A stretch of DNA of 64,000 nt from Paenibacillus sp. V4I3 (lineage in GTDB: Bacteria; Bacillota; Bacilli; Paenibacillales; NBRC-103111), in NCBI RefSeq assembly GCF_030817215.1, contig NZ_JAUSZA010000001.1, forward strand, positions 4,500,501 to 4,564,500. The letters run 5' to 3'. This document shows, piece by piece, positions 26,068-34,731 of this stretch. Within the stretch, counting starts at the first letter, position 1, and the number at the start of each line of letters is the position of its first letter. The position numbers and the translations under genes were made by a program. The notes under the pieces were generated by a model, which was given only the letters and a program-made list of their open reading frames with translations, had not been told where the DNA came from and did no database searches.

Positions 26068-26397
26068 ATGAGTCAACCGCATACAGGTTCACATGAAAAC
26101 CATGACGCACATGGTTCATTGAAATCTTATATCATTGGCTTTGCGCTCTCGATCATTCTGACCATTATTCCACTCGTTGCCGTCATGAACCATATGTTGA
26201 GCAAAACAGGCACAATTGTCTTGATCCTCATCATGGCTGTACTGCAATTCGGTGTTCAATTGTTCTTCTTCATGCATGTGAAAGAGGGCGAGAACGCACG
26301 CTGGAATATCATGGCGCTGATCTTTGGACTTGTCATCTTATTGACGATCGTGGCCGGTTCGATTTGGATTATGACATATAATCAAGTGGCGCATTAA
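26068..26397 (+). CDS. qoxD: aa3-type quinol oxidase subunit IV
   Basis: A 109-residue three-span subunit IV (segments at about residues 20-41, 48-70 and 80-102), with the LQFGVQLFFFMHVKEGE motif typical of QoxD/CyoD. The N-terminal cytoplasmic tail HTGSHENHDAHGS again carries several His. Last gene of qoxABCD, followed by a strong terminator. Confidence 0.92.
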   Translation: MSQPHTGSHENHDAHGSLKSYIIGFALSIILTIIPLVAVMNHMLSKTGTIVLILIMAVLQFGVQLFFFMHVKEGENARWNIMALIFGLVILLTIVAGSIWIMTYNQVAH

Positions 26398-26410
26398 GTT
26401 TGATAATAGG

Positions 26411-26454
26411 AAAGACGTTTTCACCACGTTTGGCGTGGTGGGAACGTCTTTTTT
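26411..26454 (+). terminator. rho-independent terminator of qoxABCD
   Basis: AAAGACGTTTTCACCACG and CGTGGTGGGAACGTCTTTTTT form a near-perfect stem, ending the oxidase operon. Confidence 0.9.
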
Positions 26455-26509
26455 GCGTCTTTTCACATAAATTGGTTATGGCAGCTGAGACGATGAATTT
26501 CATCTAAGT

Positions 26510-26641
26510 CTAGCACGTAGGTTTGTTACGTTCCTTAGCTTCTCGTTTCTCTTGTTGTACCGCTTTTTCTCCGAATTGATCTAAGCGAGAAGGGCTGCTT
26601 GCAGGTCCAGTGTTCTTAGGCTTATTATTTCTTCCACTCAT
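26510..26641 (-). CDS. small hydrophilic protein, 43 residues
   Basis: Perfect GGAGGTGAT precedes ATG 26641. The product, MSGRNNKPKNTGPASSPSRL then a Lys/Glu-rich helix ending in PTC, is polar, basic and disordered-looking, much like small acid-soluble or spore-associated peptides, though I match no specific family. It sits between the qox terminator and the L,D-transpeptidase promoter region, oriented opposite to both. Confidence 0.6.
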   Translation of the reverse strand: MSGRNNKPKNTGPASSPSRLDQFGEKAVQQEKREAKERNKPTC

Positions 26642-26737
26642 GATTTATCACCTCCGTTGATTCAGCTTTTGCTAAATGATTATCGTTCATTCAGTAAGGT
26701 AAAAGGTAATAAATAGTTGTCTTTCTATCTCTCGCGT

Positions 26738-26770
26738 GATACATTATGTATCAGAGATACTAATTGTATC
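26738..26770. promoter_or_regulatory. tandem GATAC-N5-GTATC operators
   Basis: Two palindromes, GATAC-ATTAT-GTATC (26738-26752, extended to TGATAC...GTATCA) and GATAC-TAATT-GTATC (26756-26770), stand 18 bases centre to centre, about 50 bases before the L,D-transpeptidase ATG. A possible -35 TTGTCT at 26717-26722 with a -10 TACATT at 26740 would put the first palindrome over the promoter. The same sequence controls the 49-residue gene at 17970. Confidence 0.6.
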
Positions 26771-26817
26771 ATACACCTAGAATGGACAAGCTATTCTATT
26801 GAATGGAGAGGAGCCGA

Positions 26818-28296
26818 ATGATTCGCAGAAGCCAACGATTTCGTAACCATCTCGACGATAATCTGATTCATCTGCATAAGAACTTGTTCATTAGCCCTTC
26901 TGATCCACAATATTATGAGAAAGTGATCCGATATATTGATGCTAATTCTCCGGAAGCTCATTATAAGATCGGGCAAAAGTTCCAATTAAAAGGGAATTTA
27001 AAAAGAGCGATTTTTCATTACAAAGAGGTTCTTCGAACGTATCCATCGCCATTCTATTCGGCTGCTAATCGAGCCATTCATGAATTGGATCAACAACAAG
27101 CGGAACATGCAGCAAGTATGCAAAAGGCTTTCCCAGAGGCAGAAAAGCGGCTGTTACCTCCATTTATGAAAACAATGCTTATCGTGCTCTTTGTACTTAA
27201 TTTGATGTTAGTCTTCTTGTTTGTTGGAGATGCCCCGATCTATAAAGCGATTTCGAAAATGAAAGTCTGGGGCGTTGGAAGTGACGTTACTTATGAGACG
27301 ATGGATGTCCCATTTATCATGTACCTTGATCCTGACACCAAAAATGAAGATATTGAAACAGCGCTGCATAAGCAGGCTTTGGAATTAGCTAAGGAGATGC
27401 CGAATGCCAGCATTCTTATTTATGGCATCGTCTCACAAGATAACGTGAACAAAGGGAAAACGATGCTTCTCACGAATGATGAGTTGACGAAGAGCGCCAT
27501 TGTTATCGCTCAATATCATCCCGCGACGGATCGTACAGTGAGAATTCGTTTTCTGAATTCCGAATTTGAAAAGCACCAACCGCTTAGTGCGATTGGTGCT
27601 AATTTAGTTCGTACAGCTTTGGAATCGTACCGCAAAGATTATGGAATAGCTCCGGCAAATCTGAATGCTCTCCTGCAAGATTATCCAAATAATTATTTGA
27701 GCTTCATTCCATTAGAAGTGGTCACAAGTTCCAATGACATTTCCACGGAGTTTAACGGGCGAGGCGGATGGGTATATAATTTCGACGCGGCTGATGTCGA
27801 GCAGATGTTTTATGCGAACGCAGCAGGCGTTGGTCGAGTACCCTATGAGCCTGTGCATATTGAAATCAATAAGGCAGAACATCAATTGAAACTGGTTAGC
27901 GGCAGCTACTTATTGTGGGTAAAAGATATTGGTCTTGGCGCCAACGGGAGCACACCCCAAGGAGATTTTCGAGTGATGGATCGCGTGCAGCAGCCCAAAG
28001 GGAAACATGCACAGGTTTATGGGGAGGCCGGTTTGGGACTTGGAGCGATCGCGCTTCATGGAACATTCGATGAGAGCTCAATCGGTACGGATCAATCGCT
28101 TGGATGTATACGACTAACGAATCCGGATGTGCAGCAATTATTTCATTTTGTTCCTAAGGGCACAGTGGTTCAAATAAATCCTACCAAATGGGCTGCGGTC
28201 CATAATGACCAAGTAAAGGATACGTTATTGCTGATTCCAAATAAGCTGCCATCTTTGGATGAATCGCCTGAACAGCTATTTCATTGGCTTGGTTAA
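26818..28296 (+). CDS. membrane-anchored L,D-transpeptidase (YkuD domain) with N-terminal repeat region
   Basis: A 492-residue protein: a cytoplasmic N-terminal part with one or two TPR-like helices (AHYKIGQKFQLKGNLKRAIF) at about residues 45-95, one membrane helix at 118-137, an extracellular linker domain, and a C-terminal YkuD catalytic domain from about residue 345. The catalytic signature is HGTFDES followed by SLGCIRL with Cys-430. YkuD enzymes make 3-3 peptidoglycan cross-links or attach proteins and are insensitive to most beta-lactams. The linker contains a degraded repeat similar to the N-terminal part of ErfK-type proteins. GAGAGGAG before ATG 26818; an ATG at 26803 lies inside the ribosome binding site. 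Confidence 0.85.
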   Translation: MIRRSQRFRNHLDDNLIHLHKNLFISPSDPQYYEKVIRYIDANSPEAHYKIGQKFQLKGNLKRAIFHYKEVLRTYPSPFYSAANRAIHELDQQQAEHAASMQKAFPEAEKRLLPPFMKTMLIVLFVLNLMLVFLFVGDAPIYKAISKMKVWGVGSDVTYETMDVPFIMYLDPDTKNEDIETALHKQALELAKEMPNASILIYGIVSQDNVNKGKTMLLTNDELTKSAIVIAQYHPATDRTVRIRFLNSEFEKHQPLSAIGANLVRTALESYRKDYGIAPANLNALLQDYPNNYLSFIPLEVVTSSNDISTEFNGRGGWVYNFDAADVEQMFYANAAGVGRVPYEPVHIEINKAEHQLKLVSGSYLLWVKDIGLGANGSTPQGDFRVMDRVQQPKGKHAQVYGEAGLGLGAIALHGTFDESSIGTDQSLGCIRLTNPDVQQLFHFVPKGTVVQINPTKWAAVHNDQVKDTLLLIPNKLPSLDESPEQLFHWLG

Positions 28297-28340
28297 TCAC
28301 CTTTTGTTAATGGCATTACCTATTATTTTTTGTGAACCTC

Positions 28341-28397
28341 ACAAAAAGCAGCCAAGGCTTACCGAAGATTAATCGGAAGCAGTAGCTGCTTTTTTAA
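28341..28397. terminator. bidirectional terminator
   Basis: AAAAAGCAGC and GCTGCTTTTTT arms with an internal CCGAAGATTAATCGG hairpin between the convergent transpeptidase and aminopeptidase genes. Confidence 0.65.
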
Positions 28398-28402
28398 ATT
28401 AA

Positions 28403-29518
28403 CTACATTAAGTTTTCTGGGTTAAGTTTTTCCAGTTCAGGGATAACGAAGCGTCCGTCTTTGCGAATGAGAACATCATCAAAGTAGATTTCACCGCCAC
28501 CATATTCGGGACGCTGGATAAGCACCATATCCCAGTGAACGGAGGAGCGGTTCGTATTATCCGCTGTCTCATAAGCTTGGCCAGGGGTGAAGTGAATGCT
28601 GCCATCAATTTTCTCATCGAATAAAATATCTTTCATTGGATGTTGGATGTACGGGTTTACGCCTATTGCGAATTCGCCGATATATCGAGCCCCATCATCG
28701 GTATCCAAGATATCATTCAATTTCTTAGTATCATTGCTTGTAGCTTCAATAATACGACCATTTTCGAATCGTAATACAATGTTTTCAAAAGAAGTGCCGG
28801 AATATATCGTAGGTGTGTTATAGCTGATTACACCATTAACAGAGTCCTTCACAGGCGCGGTGTACACTTCACCATCAGGAATATTTCTTAGACCAGAGCA
28901 AGGGACGGCGCCAATATTTTTGATGGAGAAGCTAATATCAGTCCCTTTGGCAACAAGGCGAACACGGTCTGTTCGGTTCATCAGGTCGACAAGCGATTCC
29001 ATAGCGACAGCCATTTTGCTGTAATCGAGATTACAAACATTGAAGTAGAAATCTTCGAAAGCCTCGGTGCTTTTGCCGGCCAGTTGAGCCATAGAGGGAT
29101 TCGGATAACGCATAACACACCATTTGGTATTGTTAATGCGTTCATCGAAGAGAGGACGCTGGAAGTATTTCAGGTAGAGCCTCATTTGATCATCGGGTAC
29201 ATCGGAAGATTCGGTAATATTATCACCACTACGGACGGCTACATAAGCATCCATCTGCTTCATCCGCGCAAGCTCAAATTCGGACCATTGGCTAAATAAT
29301 TCTTGCGTACCGGTCATCTGTAAGCTTCTCATGATGGCTGGATCACGCAGCTCGATAAAAGGTTTACCACCTACGGCATACACTTCTTCAATGAAACATT
29401 TGGCGAGTTCGGGGTCTTTGACTCCAATCATTTCAATCAGGATGTTCTCACCAGGCCCCAGACTAACTGAATAATTAATTATATTTCGGGCAAAAGTTTG
29501 AAGTCTTGGATCTCTCAT
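28403..29518 (-). CDS. M29-family aminopeptidase
   Basis: A 371-residue metal-dependent aminopeptidase of the AmpS/AmpT family (M29), a cytosolic enzyme releasing N-terminal residues. Conserved blocks visible: RDPRLQTFARNIINYSVSLG at the N-terminus, YSGTSFENIVLRFENGRI, the GEFAIGVNP Glu ligand, KIDGSIHFTPGQAYE with a His ligand, and SSVHWDMVLIQ with the HxD ligand pair. Length is normal. Stands alone in its orientation; ATG 29518 has no strong ribosome binding site visible beyond AAGGGAGACC. Confidence 0.9.
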   Translation of the reverse strand: MRDPRLQTFARNIINYSVSLGPGENILIEMIGVKDPELAKCFIEEVYAVGGKPFIELRDPAIMRSLQMTGTQELFSQWSEFELARMKQMDAYVAVRSGDNITESSDVPDDQMRLYLKYFQRPLFDERINNTKWCVMRYPNPSMAQLAGKSTEAFEDFYFNVCNLDYSKMAVAMESLVDLMNRTDRVRLVAKGTDISFSIKNIGAVPCSGLRNIPDGEVYTAPVKDSVNGVISYNTPTIYSGTSFENIVLRFENGRIIEATSNDTKKLNDILDTDDGARYIGEFAIGVNPYIQHPMKDILFDEKIDGSIHFTPGQAYETADNTNRSSVHWDMVLIQRPEYGGGEIYFDDVLIRKDGRFVIPELEKLNPENLM

Positions 29519-29678
29519 TCTATAGGTCTCCCTTAAGTGAATATATGTACTTACAAATTATATCGCAACAGGCGTTCTTAAGCCAATAAGGACGAATGAT
29601 TTCGTGGAACTTAGTGGGGTATGCTACAATATATCAAGGATGACAGACAACAGAAAATTACAACTAGAGGAGGACGCA

Positions 29679-30221
29679 ATGGCAAGAGATCAGATTAAAG
29701 TACCATTCGGGTACGAACCTCCGGCGGAGACTCATAAAGGAACAGTCTTATTATTTGAAACATTTGAAGACTGGACGGAGACGGAACTGCACGCTTTTAC
29801 CAGATGGGCGGAGGAAAGAAAGTTCGTTCGAGCGATCTTTTATCCCCAGCATGAGGAAACGCTTCGGAGAATGGACATACCTTGTCAGCAGCCCTATTAT
29901 GCCCGTGTTAAGCATTTGGAAAACCTCCTGGAACAAGTGGATACCACCCTTCAATTGGACTTGGATAAGTGGGAAGGGAAGCGTAAAAAATACACACCGA
30001 TCGATACATCATTGAAATTTTTGACGGATAAAACGCCAAGCCCCCATTTCGTGTGCATGAGTGATCGCTATGCGAATCTTTTCGTTACGTATCCTTCCTT
30101 CAAAGAATGGATAAAAAAAGTAAGACTCGTTATCATCAGCCAATTCCATGTCCCTCTCCATGGTAAGTTGAATGAATACGCGGAGAGATGGGAAACTGTG
30201 GATTTTGGAAACGGCTATTAA
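29679..30221 (+). CDS. conserved-looking protein of unknown function, 180 residues
   Basis: A soluble acidic-basic mixed protein starting MARDQIKVPFGYEPPAETHK, with alternating helices rich in Trp and Arg (EDWTETELHAFTRWAEERKF), ending ERWETVDFGNGY. No membrane span or known motif. TAGAGGAGGAC before ATG 29679 decides the start. Its end overlaps the start of the MFS transporter gene, suggesting co-transcription. I do not recognise a family. Confidence 0.55.
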   Translation: MARDQIKVPFGYEPPAETHKGTVLLFETFEDWTETELHAFTRWAEERKFVRAIFYPQHEETLRRMDIPCQQPYYARVKHLENLLEQVDTTLQLDLDKWEGKRKKYTPIDTSLKFLTDKTPSPHFVCMSDRYANLFVTYPSFKEWIKKVRLVIISQFHVPLHGKLNEYAERWETVDFGNGY

Positions 30222-31369
30222 ACAACGGATCTCGAACAACAAATTAATCATATTAATTATGGTCGTTATCGTGGCAGGGATGAGTCAAGGTATGCTCCTG
30301 CCTCTGCTAACGATCCTTTTGGATCGTTCGGGTGTCTCAACGGAAGCCAATGGTCTGAATGCGGCAGCGCTTTATATTGGTATTTTCTCCACGATGTTCT
30401 TCATAGAAAGGCCTGTGCGAAGATACGGATATAAGCCAGTCATCATGGTCGGGATGGGACTGGTCATCATGGCAACTTGTTTGTTCCCGTTATGGCAGCA
30501 GATTGGTTTCTGGTTTGTACTTCGTTTGCTTGTAGGGATAGGGGATAGCGCCCTGCATTATGCGACGCAGTTATGGATCGTTACATCAAGCCCTAAAGAA
30601 CGTAGAGGACGCAATATCTCTTTATATGGCATGGCTTATGGCGTTGGTTTTAGCTTGGGACCTATAGGAATTACTTTGCTCAAAGCAGGTAGTTGGGTTC
30701 CCTTTTTGACCACCAGTTGTTTCTTCATAATCGTTCTGACGCTCGTACTTCAGTTGTCCAATGAAAAGCCAGAGCAGCTGGACAAGGTGGAGGCGGTACA
30801 TAAGCGTGCTTCAAAAGTGTTGGCAATTGCTTGGTTCCCGCTCATAACCTCTTTACTCTATGGCTATATGGAAGCCTCGATGAACAGCAACTTTCCGATT
30901 TATGGACTGCGTGCAGGTCTCTCGGAATCTAATATTGGTTGTTCTGCTGCCCATTATGGGGGTTGGGGGTCTCATTATGCAGCTGCCGCTAGGGATTTGG
31001 AGTGATCGTGTAGGGCGGAGAAGTATCCTTATTGTGAGTGGTCTCATTGGCTCCATTGCATTTCTATGTATTCCGTTCGCGGGCTCGAATCTTTGGTTGA
31101 TTGGACTCTGTTTCGGCGTTGCCGGGGGCATGGTGGGCTCGTTTTTCTCACTAGGTTTGGCCTATGCGGCAGACATACTGCCCAGACATTTAGTACCTAC
31201 TGCGAATGTACTTGCTTCAATCCAGTATAGCTTAGGAAGTATAGCCGGCCCTTTAATGGGAGGACTAGCTATACGCTATATAAGCACGGCGAGTATTTTT
31301 TACTTGATAAGCCTTATCTATGTCTTATTTGCCCTATCTGGGTTTACTTTTCGACGTCAGTCAGTATGA
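30172..31369 (+). pseudogene. MFS transporter with frameshift
   Basis: Two overlapping frames encode one 12-span major facilitator protein. The first (30172 or a TTG at 30205, to about 30940) supplies the N-terminal half with VKPVIM-type loop RYGYKPVIM and KERRGRNISL; the second (from about 30940 to 31369) resumes at VLLPIMGVGGLIMQLPLG and carries the DRVGRR cytosolic loop and the last helices. Removing one T in GGTTGTT near 30937 joins them as SNIGVLLPIMG. Either a recent frameshift or a sequencing error; without it this would be a normal drug/sugar-efflux-type exporter with no clear substrate. Start codon uncertain. Confidence 0.7.
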
Positions 31370-31370
31370 A

Positions 31371-31413
31371 AAAAGGGACACTAAACCTAAAAACAAGGTT
31401 TGGTGTCCTTTTC
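31371..31413. terminator. bidirectional terminator
   Basis: AAAAGGGACACTAAACCT and AGGTTTGGTGTCCTTTT arms between the convergent MFS and udk genes. Confidence 0.85.
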
Positions 31414-31428
31414 AATTGCAAACCATTA

Positions 31429-32064
31429 TTAGCCTATTTCATAGCTCGCAGCTTGATCCGTCATATACCGCTCTGTCAAAATAGTCAACATAGAAATGCC
31501 AATTTGATTTTCTCCGCCCTCAGGAATAATAATGTCAGCATATTTCTTGGACGGCTCGATAAATGCGTCATGCATCGGCTTAACGGTCGTCAAATATTGA
31601 TCAAAGACAGATTGCAGTGTACGTCCACGTTCATTGATATCTCGGGATAGTCGGCGGAGAATACGAACATCCGGGTCTGTATCAACGAATACCTTGATGT
31701 TCAAAGCACCGCGCAGCTCTTCGTCTGTTAAGACATGAATGCCTTCAAGCAGCACAATCGGCTTTACCTCGATACGGATCGTTTCTTCTGAGCGAGCATG
31801 CTGTGAGAAATCGTACACCGGAATGTCCACCGCATTACCGCTTTTCAATTCTTTTAAATGCTGTAGAAGCAAGGCGTTCTCGAAGGCACGCGGATGATCA
31901 TAGTTAATACGTTCCCGTTCTTCTAAAGTAAGACCACTATGATGAAGATAATAATTATCTTGTGAAATTAATGTCACGTTCGTGGATCCCAGCTTGGTAA
32001 TGATGGATCGAGCTACTGTAGTTTTTCCTGAACCGGTACCACCGGCAATTCCGATAACGAGCAT
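31429..32064 (-). CDS. udk: uridine kinase
   Basis: A 211-residue enzyme, exactly the usual length, that phosphorylates uridine and cytidine in pyrimidine salvage. Seen: P-loop GIAGGTGSGKTT, SQDNYY and NYDHPRAFE nucleoside-binding segments, PVYDFSQHAR, IVLLEGIHVL (Walker B), and the RRLSRDINERGR lid. GGGGAGG lies about 11 bases before ATG 32064, slightly distant; open reading upstream to 32115 has no better signal. Confidence 0.95.
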   Translation of the reverse strand: MLVIGIAGGTGSGKTTVARSIITKLGSTNVTLISQDNYYLHHSGLTLEERERINYDHPRAFENALLLQHLKELKSGNAVDIPVYDFSQHARSEETIRIEVKPIVLLEGIHVLTDEELRGALNIKVFVDTDPDVRILRRLSRDINERGRTLQSVFDQYLTTVKPMHDAFIEPSKKYADIIIPEGGENQIGISMLTILTERYMTDQAASYEIG

Positions 32065-32133
32065 GAAATGTAGTGCCTCCCCAAATAACTTGAAACTTCC
32101 TTCGTAGTTTAACATAATGTTCGTATAAAAAGA

Positions 32134-32161
32134 AAAAGCGATCGAATTTCGATCACCTTTT
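32134..32161 (-). terminator. rho-independent terminator
   Basis: GGTGATCGAAATTCGATCGC stem on the minus strand followed by TTTTTCTTTTT, ending the small coiled-coil gene. Confidence 0.7.
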
Positions 32162-32176
32162 GCCTAGATAATAGCC

Positions 32177-32494
32177 TTATCTAATTTGCTTCGGAGTATG
32201 GAACTTCTCTTGATTGGCCTCGATATCTTGTGAAGCTTGCATCAATTGTTCCATGGTTTGCTTTAACTGCTGCCCATATTCATCGTTATTAAAAGCTTGA
32301 AGCTGCTCATGTGCTTCGTGTACTTGCTGCTTAGCCTCTGTAAGCGCTGCTTGTGCAGATTGTATAGATCGAGGGTTGGCTTGTGAAATGGCTACTTGCA
32401 GTTGATGCTCAGCGTCTTGAGCTTGGAGTATAGCATGATCTGCTGCGTCAATGGCGTGCTGAAGCGGCTGTTGATGCTGACGGGTTTCTGTCAT
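32177..32494 (-). CDS. Gln/Ala-rich coiled-coil protein of unknown function
   Basis: A 105-residue soluble protein, composed almost entirely of long amphipathic helices rich in Gln, Ala and His (AIDAADHAILQAQDAEHQLQ), with no Cys, Trp or signal peptide. It resembles small helical spore- or stress-associated proteins but I do not recognise a family. TTAGGAGGCACT before ATG 32494. Alone between udk and the YtkA-like gene. Confidence 0.6.
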   Translation of the reverse strand: MTETRQHQQPLQHAIDAADHAILQAQDAEHQLQVAISQANPRSIQSAQAALTEAKQQVHEAHEQLQAFNNDEYGQQLKQTMEQLMQASQDIEANQEKFHTPKQIR

Positions 32495-32739
32495 TGGGGA
32501 GTGCCTCCTAAGGATAATGGTTGTTGGTTAAAAAAGAACAGTGACTTTACTAAATTGCTCCAAAGCTGGGGAAATCATTCTTCGTTTGGGAAATGAAATT
32601 ATTTCCTGGGGAAGCGCAAAATGTGAGCGCACTTATGATATTTCGACATGAAAAGTCAGAAAATTTCGAATACAAAATCAATTATTGAAAAAGGCTATTG
32701 TTTCCAAAATAAAAGTAGACAAACTGTTTGAATATTCAT
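32495..32739. other. gene-free spacer with a Spo0A-box-like site
   Basis: No open frame is convincing. It contains a small hairpin (GGAAAT / ATTTCC at about 32590-32608), several T/A-rich runs, and TTTCGACATG at 32641-32650, whose reverse complement contains the exact Spo0A box TGTCGAA. Confidence 0.35.
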
Positions 32740-32764
32740 AAGCTAGAGAAGATAGCTTTTTTTT
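32740..32764 (+). terminator. hairpin with T-run 40 bases before a gene start
   Basis: AAGCTA-GAGAAGA-TAGCTT followed by six to eight T. Nothing visible is upstream for it to terminate on this strand, so it could be an attenuator or close an unseen transcript. Confidence 0.4.
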
Positions 32765-32802
32765 GACATGATTAGACAATTAGGGTCTAAATAGGGGATG
32801 AA

Positions 32803-33186
32803 ATGATGAGAACATGGAAAGGTTTTTGTATAATTGCAGCTGTTACATTAAGTATTTCCGGGTGTGGGTCTTCCAAAACCACTACAGCGCCGGCAAATTC
32901 GTACATACCTACCTTAGAGGCAAGTACTATTGTTAATGGAGATGCAGCAACTCTTCGAATTACAACGGACCTTAAGCTTTCCAAAGAGCATTATGATCAA
33001 CAGCGCAAGCAAGGGGAAGGGCACGTTCATGTTTCCTTGGACAAAGCAGAAAAAGAAATCATGACGACCACTGAAAAAAATTATGAGCATTTAAGTAAAG
33101 GTACTCACGAGTTAAAAATTTCCTTACATAATAACGATCATACGCCTTACGATGTAAGCAAGACGATCACGTTTGAAGTGAAGTAG
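32803..33186 (+). CDS. YtkA-like lipoprotein
   Basis: A 127-residue lipoprotein: signal peptide with lipobox ISGC (Cys-21), then an Ig-like YtkA-type beta domain. The GEGHVHVSLDKAEKE segment with its His pair recalls copper-binding YtkA/CopC-like domains, and ends THELKISLHNNDHTPY. AGGGGATG precedes two tandem ATG codons. Nine bases upstream of a histidine kinase gene, so it may be the extracellular partner of that sensor. Confidence 0.7.
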   Translation: MMRTWKGFCIIAAVTLSISGCGSSKTTTAPANSYIPTLEASTIVNGDAATLRITTDLKLSKEHYDQQRKQGEGHVHVSLDKAEKEIMTTTEKNYEHLSKGTHELKISLHNNDHTPYDVSKTITFEVK

Positions 33187-33195
33187 GAGTATCCC

Positions 33196-34731
33196 ATGCC
33201 ATTTTTACCAAAGAGATTGAGCTTACAGAAAAGAATTGTTTTCCTGGTTACTGCCGTTACGGTTAGTATGCTCTCAACCATGATGGTCTTCGATACTATA
33301 AGTTTAAATCAATCCATTCGAGAAGCTTATGTGAGTCAAATAAGCGGCATGACGATTGCCATCAATGGACGCTATGAAGAATCTCGTTCCATTACAGATG
33401 TACAGCAAATATTTGATTATATTCAATACAAAAATACGCGTGTTCTCGAAATGAAGTTATACGATAAACAAGGCGTTATTCTCGCAGCTTCCAATCGTTC
33501 TGAAGTAAGTAATCATATGCCTATCTCTAGGGTAGTCATTCCTAAGCAAGATCAAACAATTGTCGATCGTGTGCCTATGGCGCAAACGGATAAACCGGTT
33601 GTTCGTCTAACGGCGCCTCTTCAGGAGGATGGCCTTGTTGTTGGTGCGGTTGAAGTTATTTTTGATTCCTCCGAGGAAGCTGCGCTACTGACGAAGCGAA
33701 CGAATCTTATTCTGATTGTAGGCGTTAGTGTTGCTATTGTTATGTCAACATTGCTATGGCTTATTTTACGAAGAATTGTTATTCGTCCATTAAGTCGGCT
33801 TCGTGAAGCCGCGCTTATTGTGAAGCAAGGAGGGGACCTTCCAACGCTGCAGTTTAAAGCTTCCCCTGAAATTGCTGAAGTGTCTGAAGCTTTTAATGAC
33901 ATGGTCAAAAATTTGGATGAGCGCTACCATGAGCTTCAACAGGTACTAAAAACGCTGCAGGTGACACAGGACCATCTTGTCCAATCAGAGAAAATGGGGG
34001 CTTTGGGTAATCTGGTTGCCGGCGTCTCACACGAAATCAATACACCAATCGGGATCGGTGTAACAGCAGTTAGTTATTTGGATCAGAAGACGAAGGAATT
34101 TAAGAGCCTGTATGAGACGGGGAAAATGAAAAAGTCTGACCTTGAACAGTTCCTATCCATTACTCAAGAGACGAATGCCATGGTACAGTCCAATTTGGAA
34201 CGCGCTTCTTCCTTGGTACGCAGTTTTAAACAAATTTCTGTTGATCAAAGCGTTGAAGTTAAGCGCACCTTTCATTTGAAGGAGTATTTAGAGGGGATCA
34301 TCTCAAGCTTGAAACCTACGATCAAGAAAACAAGACTCCGAGTAGATGTTTATTGCGATAATGAACTGATTCTCTATACATATCCAGGCGCTTTATCACA
34401 AATTATTACGAATTTAGTTATGAATTCTTTGAACCATGCCTATGCGATAGAGGAAGAAGGCAGTTTAACCATCCGTGTTGAAAATCATCAAGACTATATT
34501 ATCCTTGCCTATACAGATGACGGTAAAGGGATGACGCAAGAAGTTCTAGATCAAATTTTTGATCCTTTCTTCACGACGAGCCGCGGCAAAGGGGGAACAG
34601 GGTTAGGGATGAATATTGTCTATAATCTCGTTACACAATCACTGAATGGAACCATCGAGGGTTCCAGTACCTTGGGACAAGGAAGTTTATTTACCATTAC
34701 AATTCCGAAAGAGGAGGAAGCCGTGCAATGA
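33196..34731 (+). CDS. membrane sensor histidine kinase
   Basis: A 511-residue kinase: membrane spans at about residues 13-33 and 171-193 flank an extracellular sensing domain of about 135 residues (PDC/Cache-like, with LYDKQGVILAASNRSEV); a HAMP linker follows, then HisKA with phospho-accepting His near 279 in VSHEINTPIGIG and an ATPase domain with NLVMNSLNHAY, DDGKGMTQE and GGTGLGMNIV. The HExNxP-type H-box variant (HEINTP) is typical of kinases paired with HD-GYP regulators. Its stop overlaps the ATG of the regulator gene (ATGA), so expression is coupled. Confidence 0.9.
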   Translation: MPFLPKRLSLQKRIVFLVTAVTVSMLSTMMVFDTISLNQSIREAYVSQISGMTIAINGRYEESRSITDVQQIFDYIQYKNTRVLEMKLYDKQGVILAASNRSEVSNHMPISRVVIPKQDQTIVDRVPMAQTDKPVVRLTAPLQEDGLVVGAVEVIFDSSEEAALLTKRTNLILIVGVSVAIVMSTLLWLILRRIVIRPLSRLREAALIVKQGGDLPTLQFKASPEIAEVSEAFNDMVKNLDERYHELQQVLKTLQVTQDHLVQSEKMGALGNLVAGVSHEINTPIGIGVTAVSYLDQKTKEFKSLYETGKMKKSDLEQFLSITQETNAMVQSNLERASSLVRSFKQISVDQSVEVKRTFHLKEYLEGIISSLKPTIKKTRLRVDVYCDNELILYTYPGALSQIITNLVMNSLNHAYAIEEEGSLTIRVENHQDYIILAYTDDGKGMTQEVLDQIFDPFFTTSRGKGGTGLGMNIVYNLVTQSLNGTIEGSSTLGQGSLFTITIPKEEEAVQ

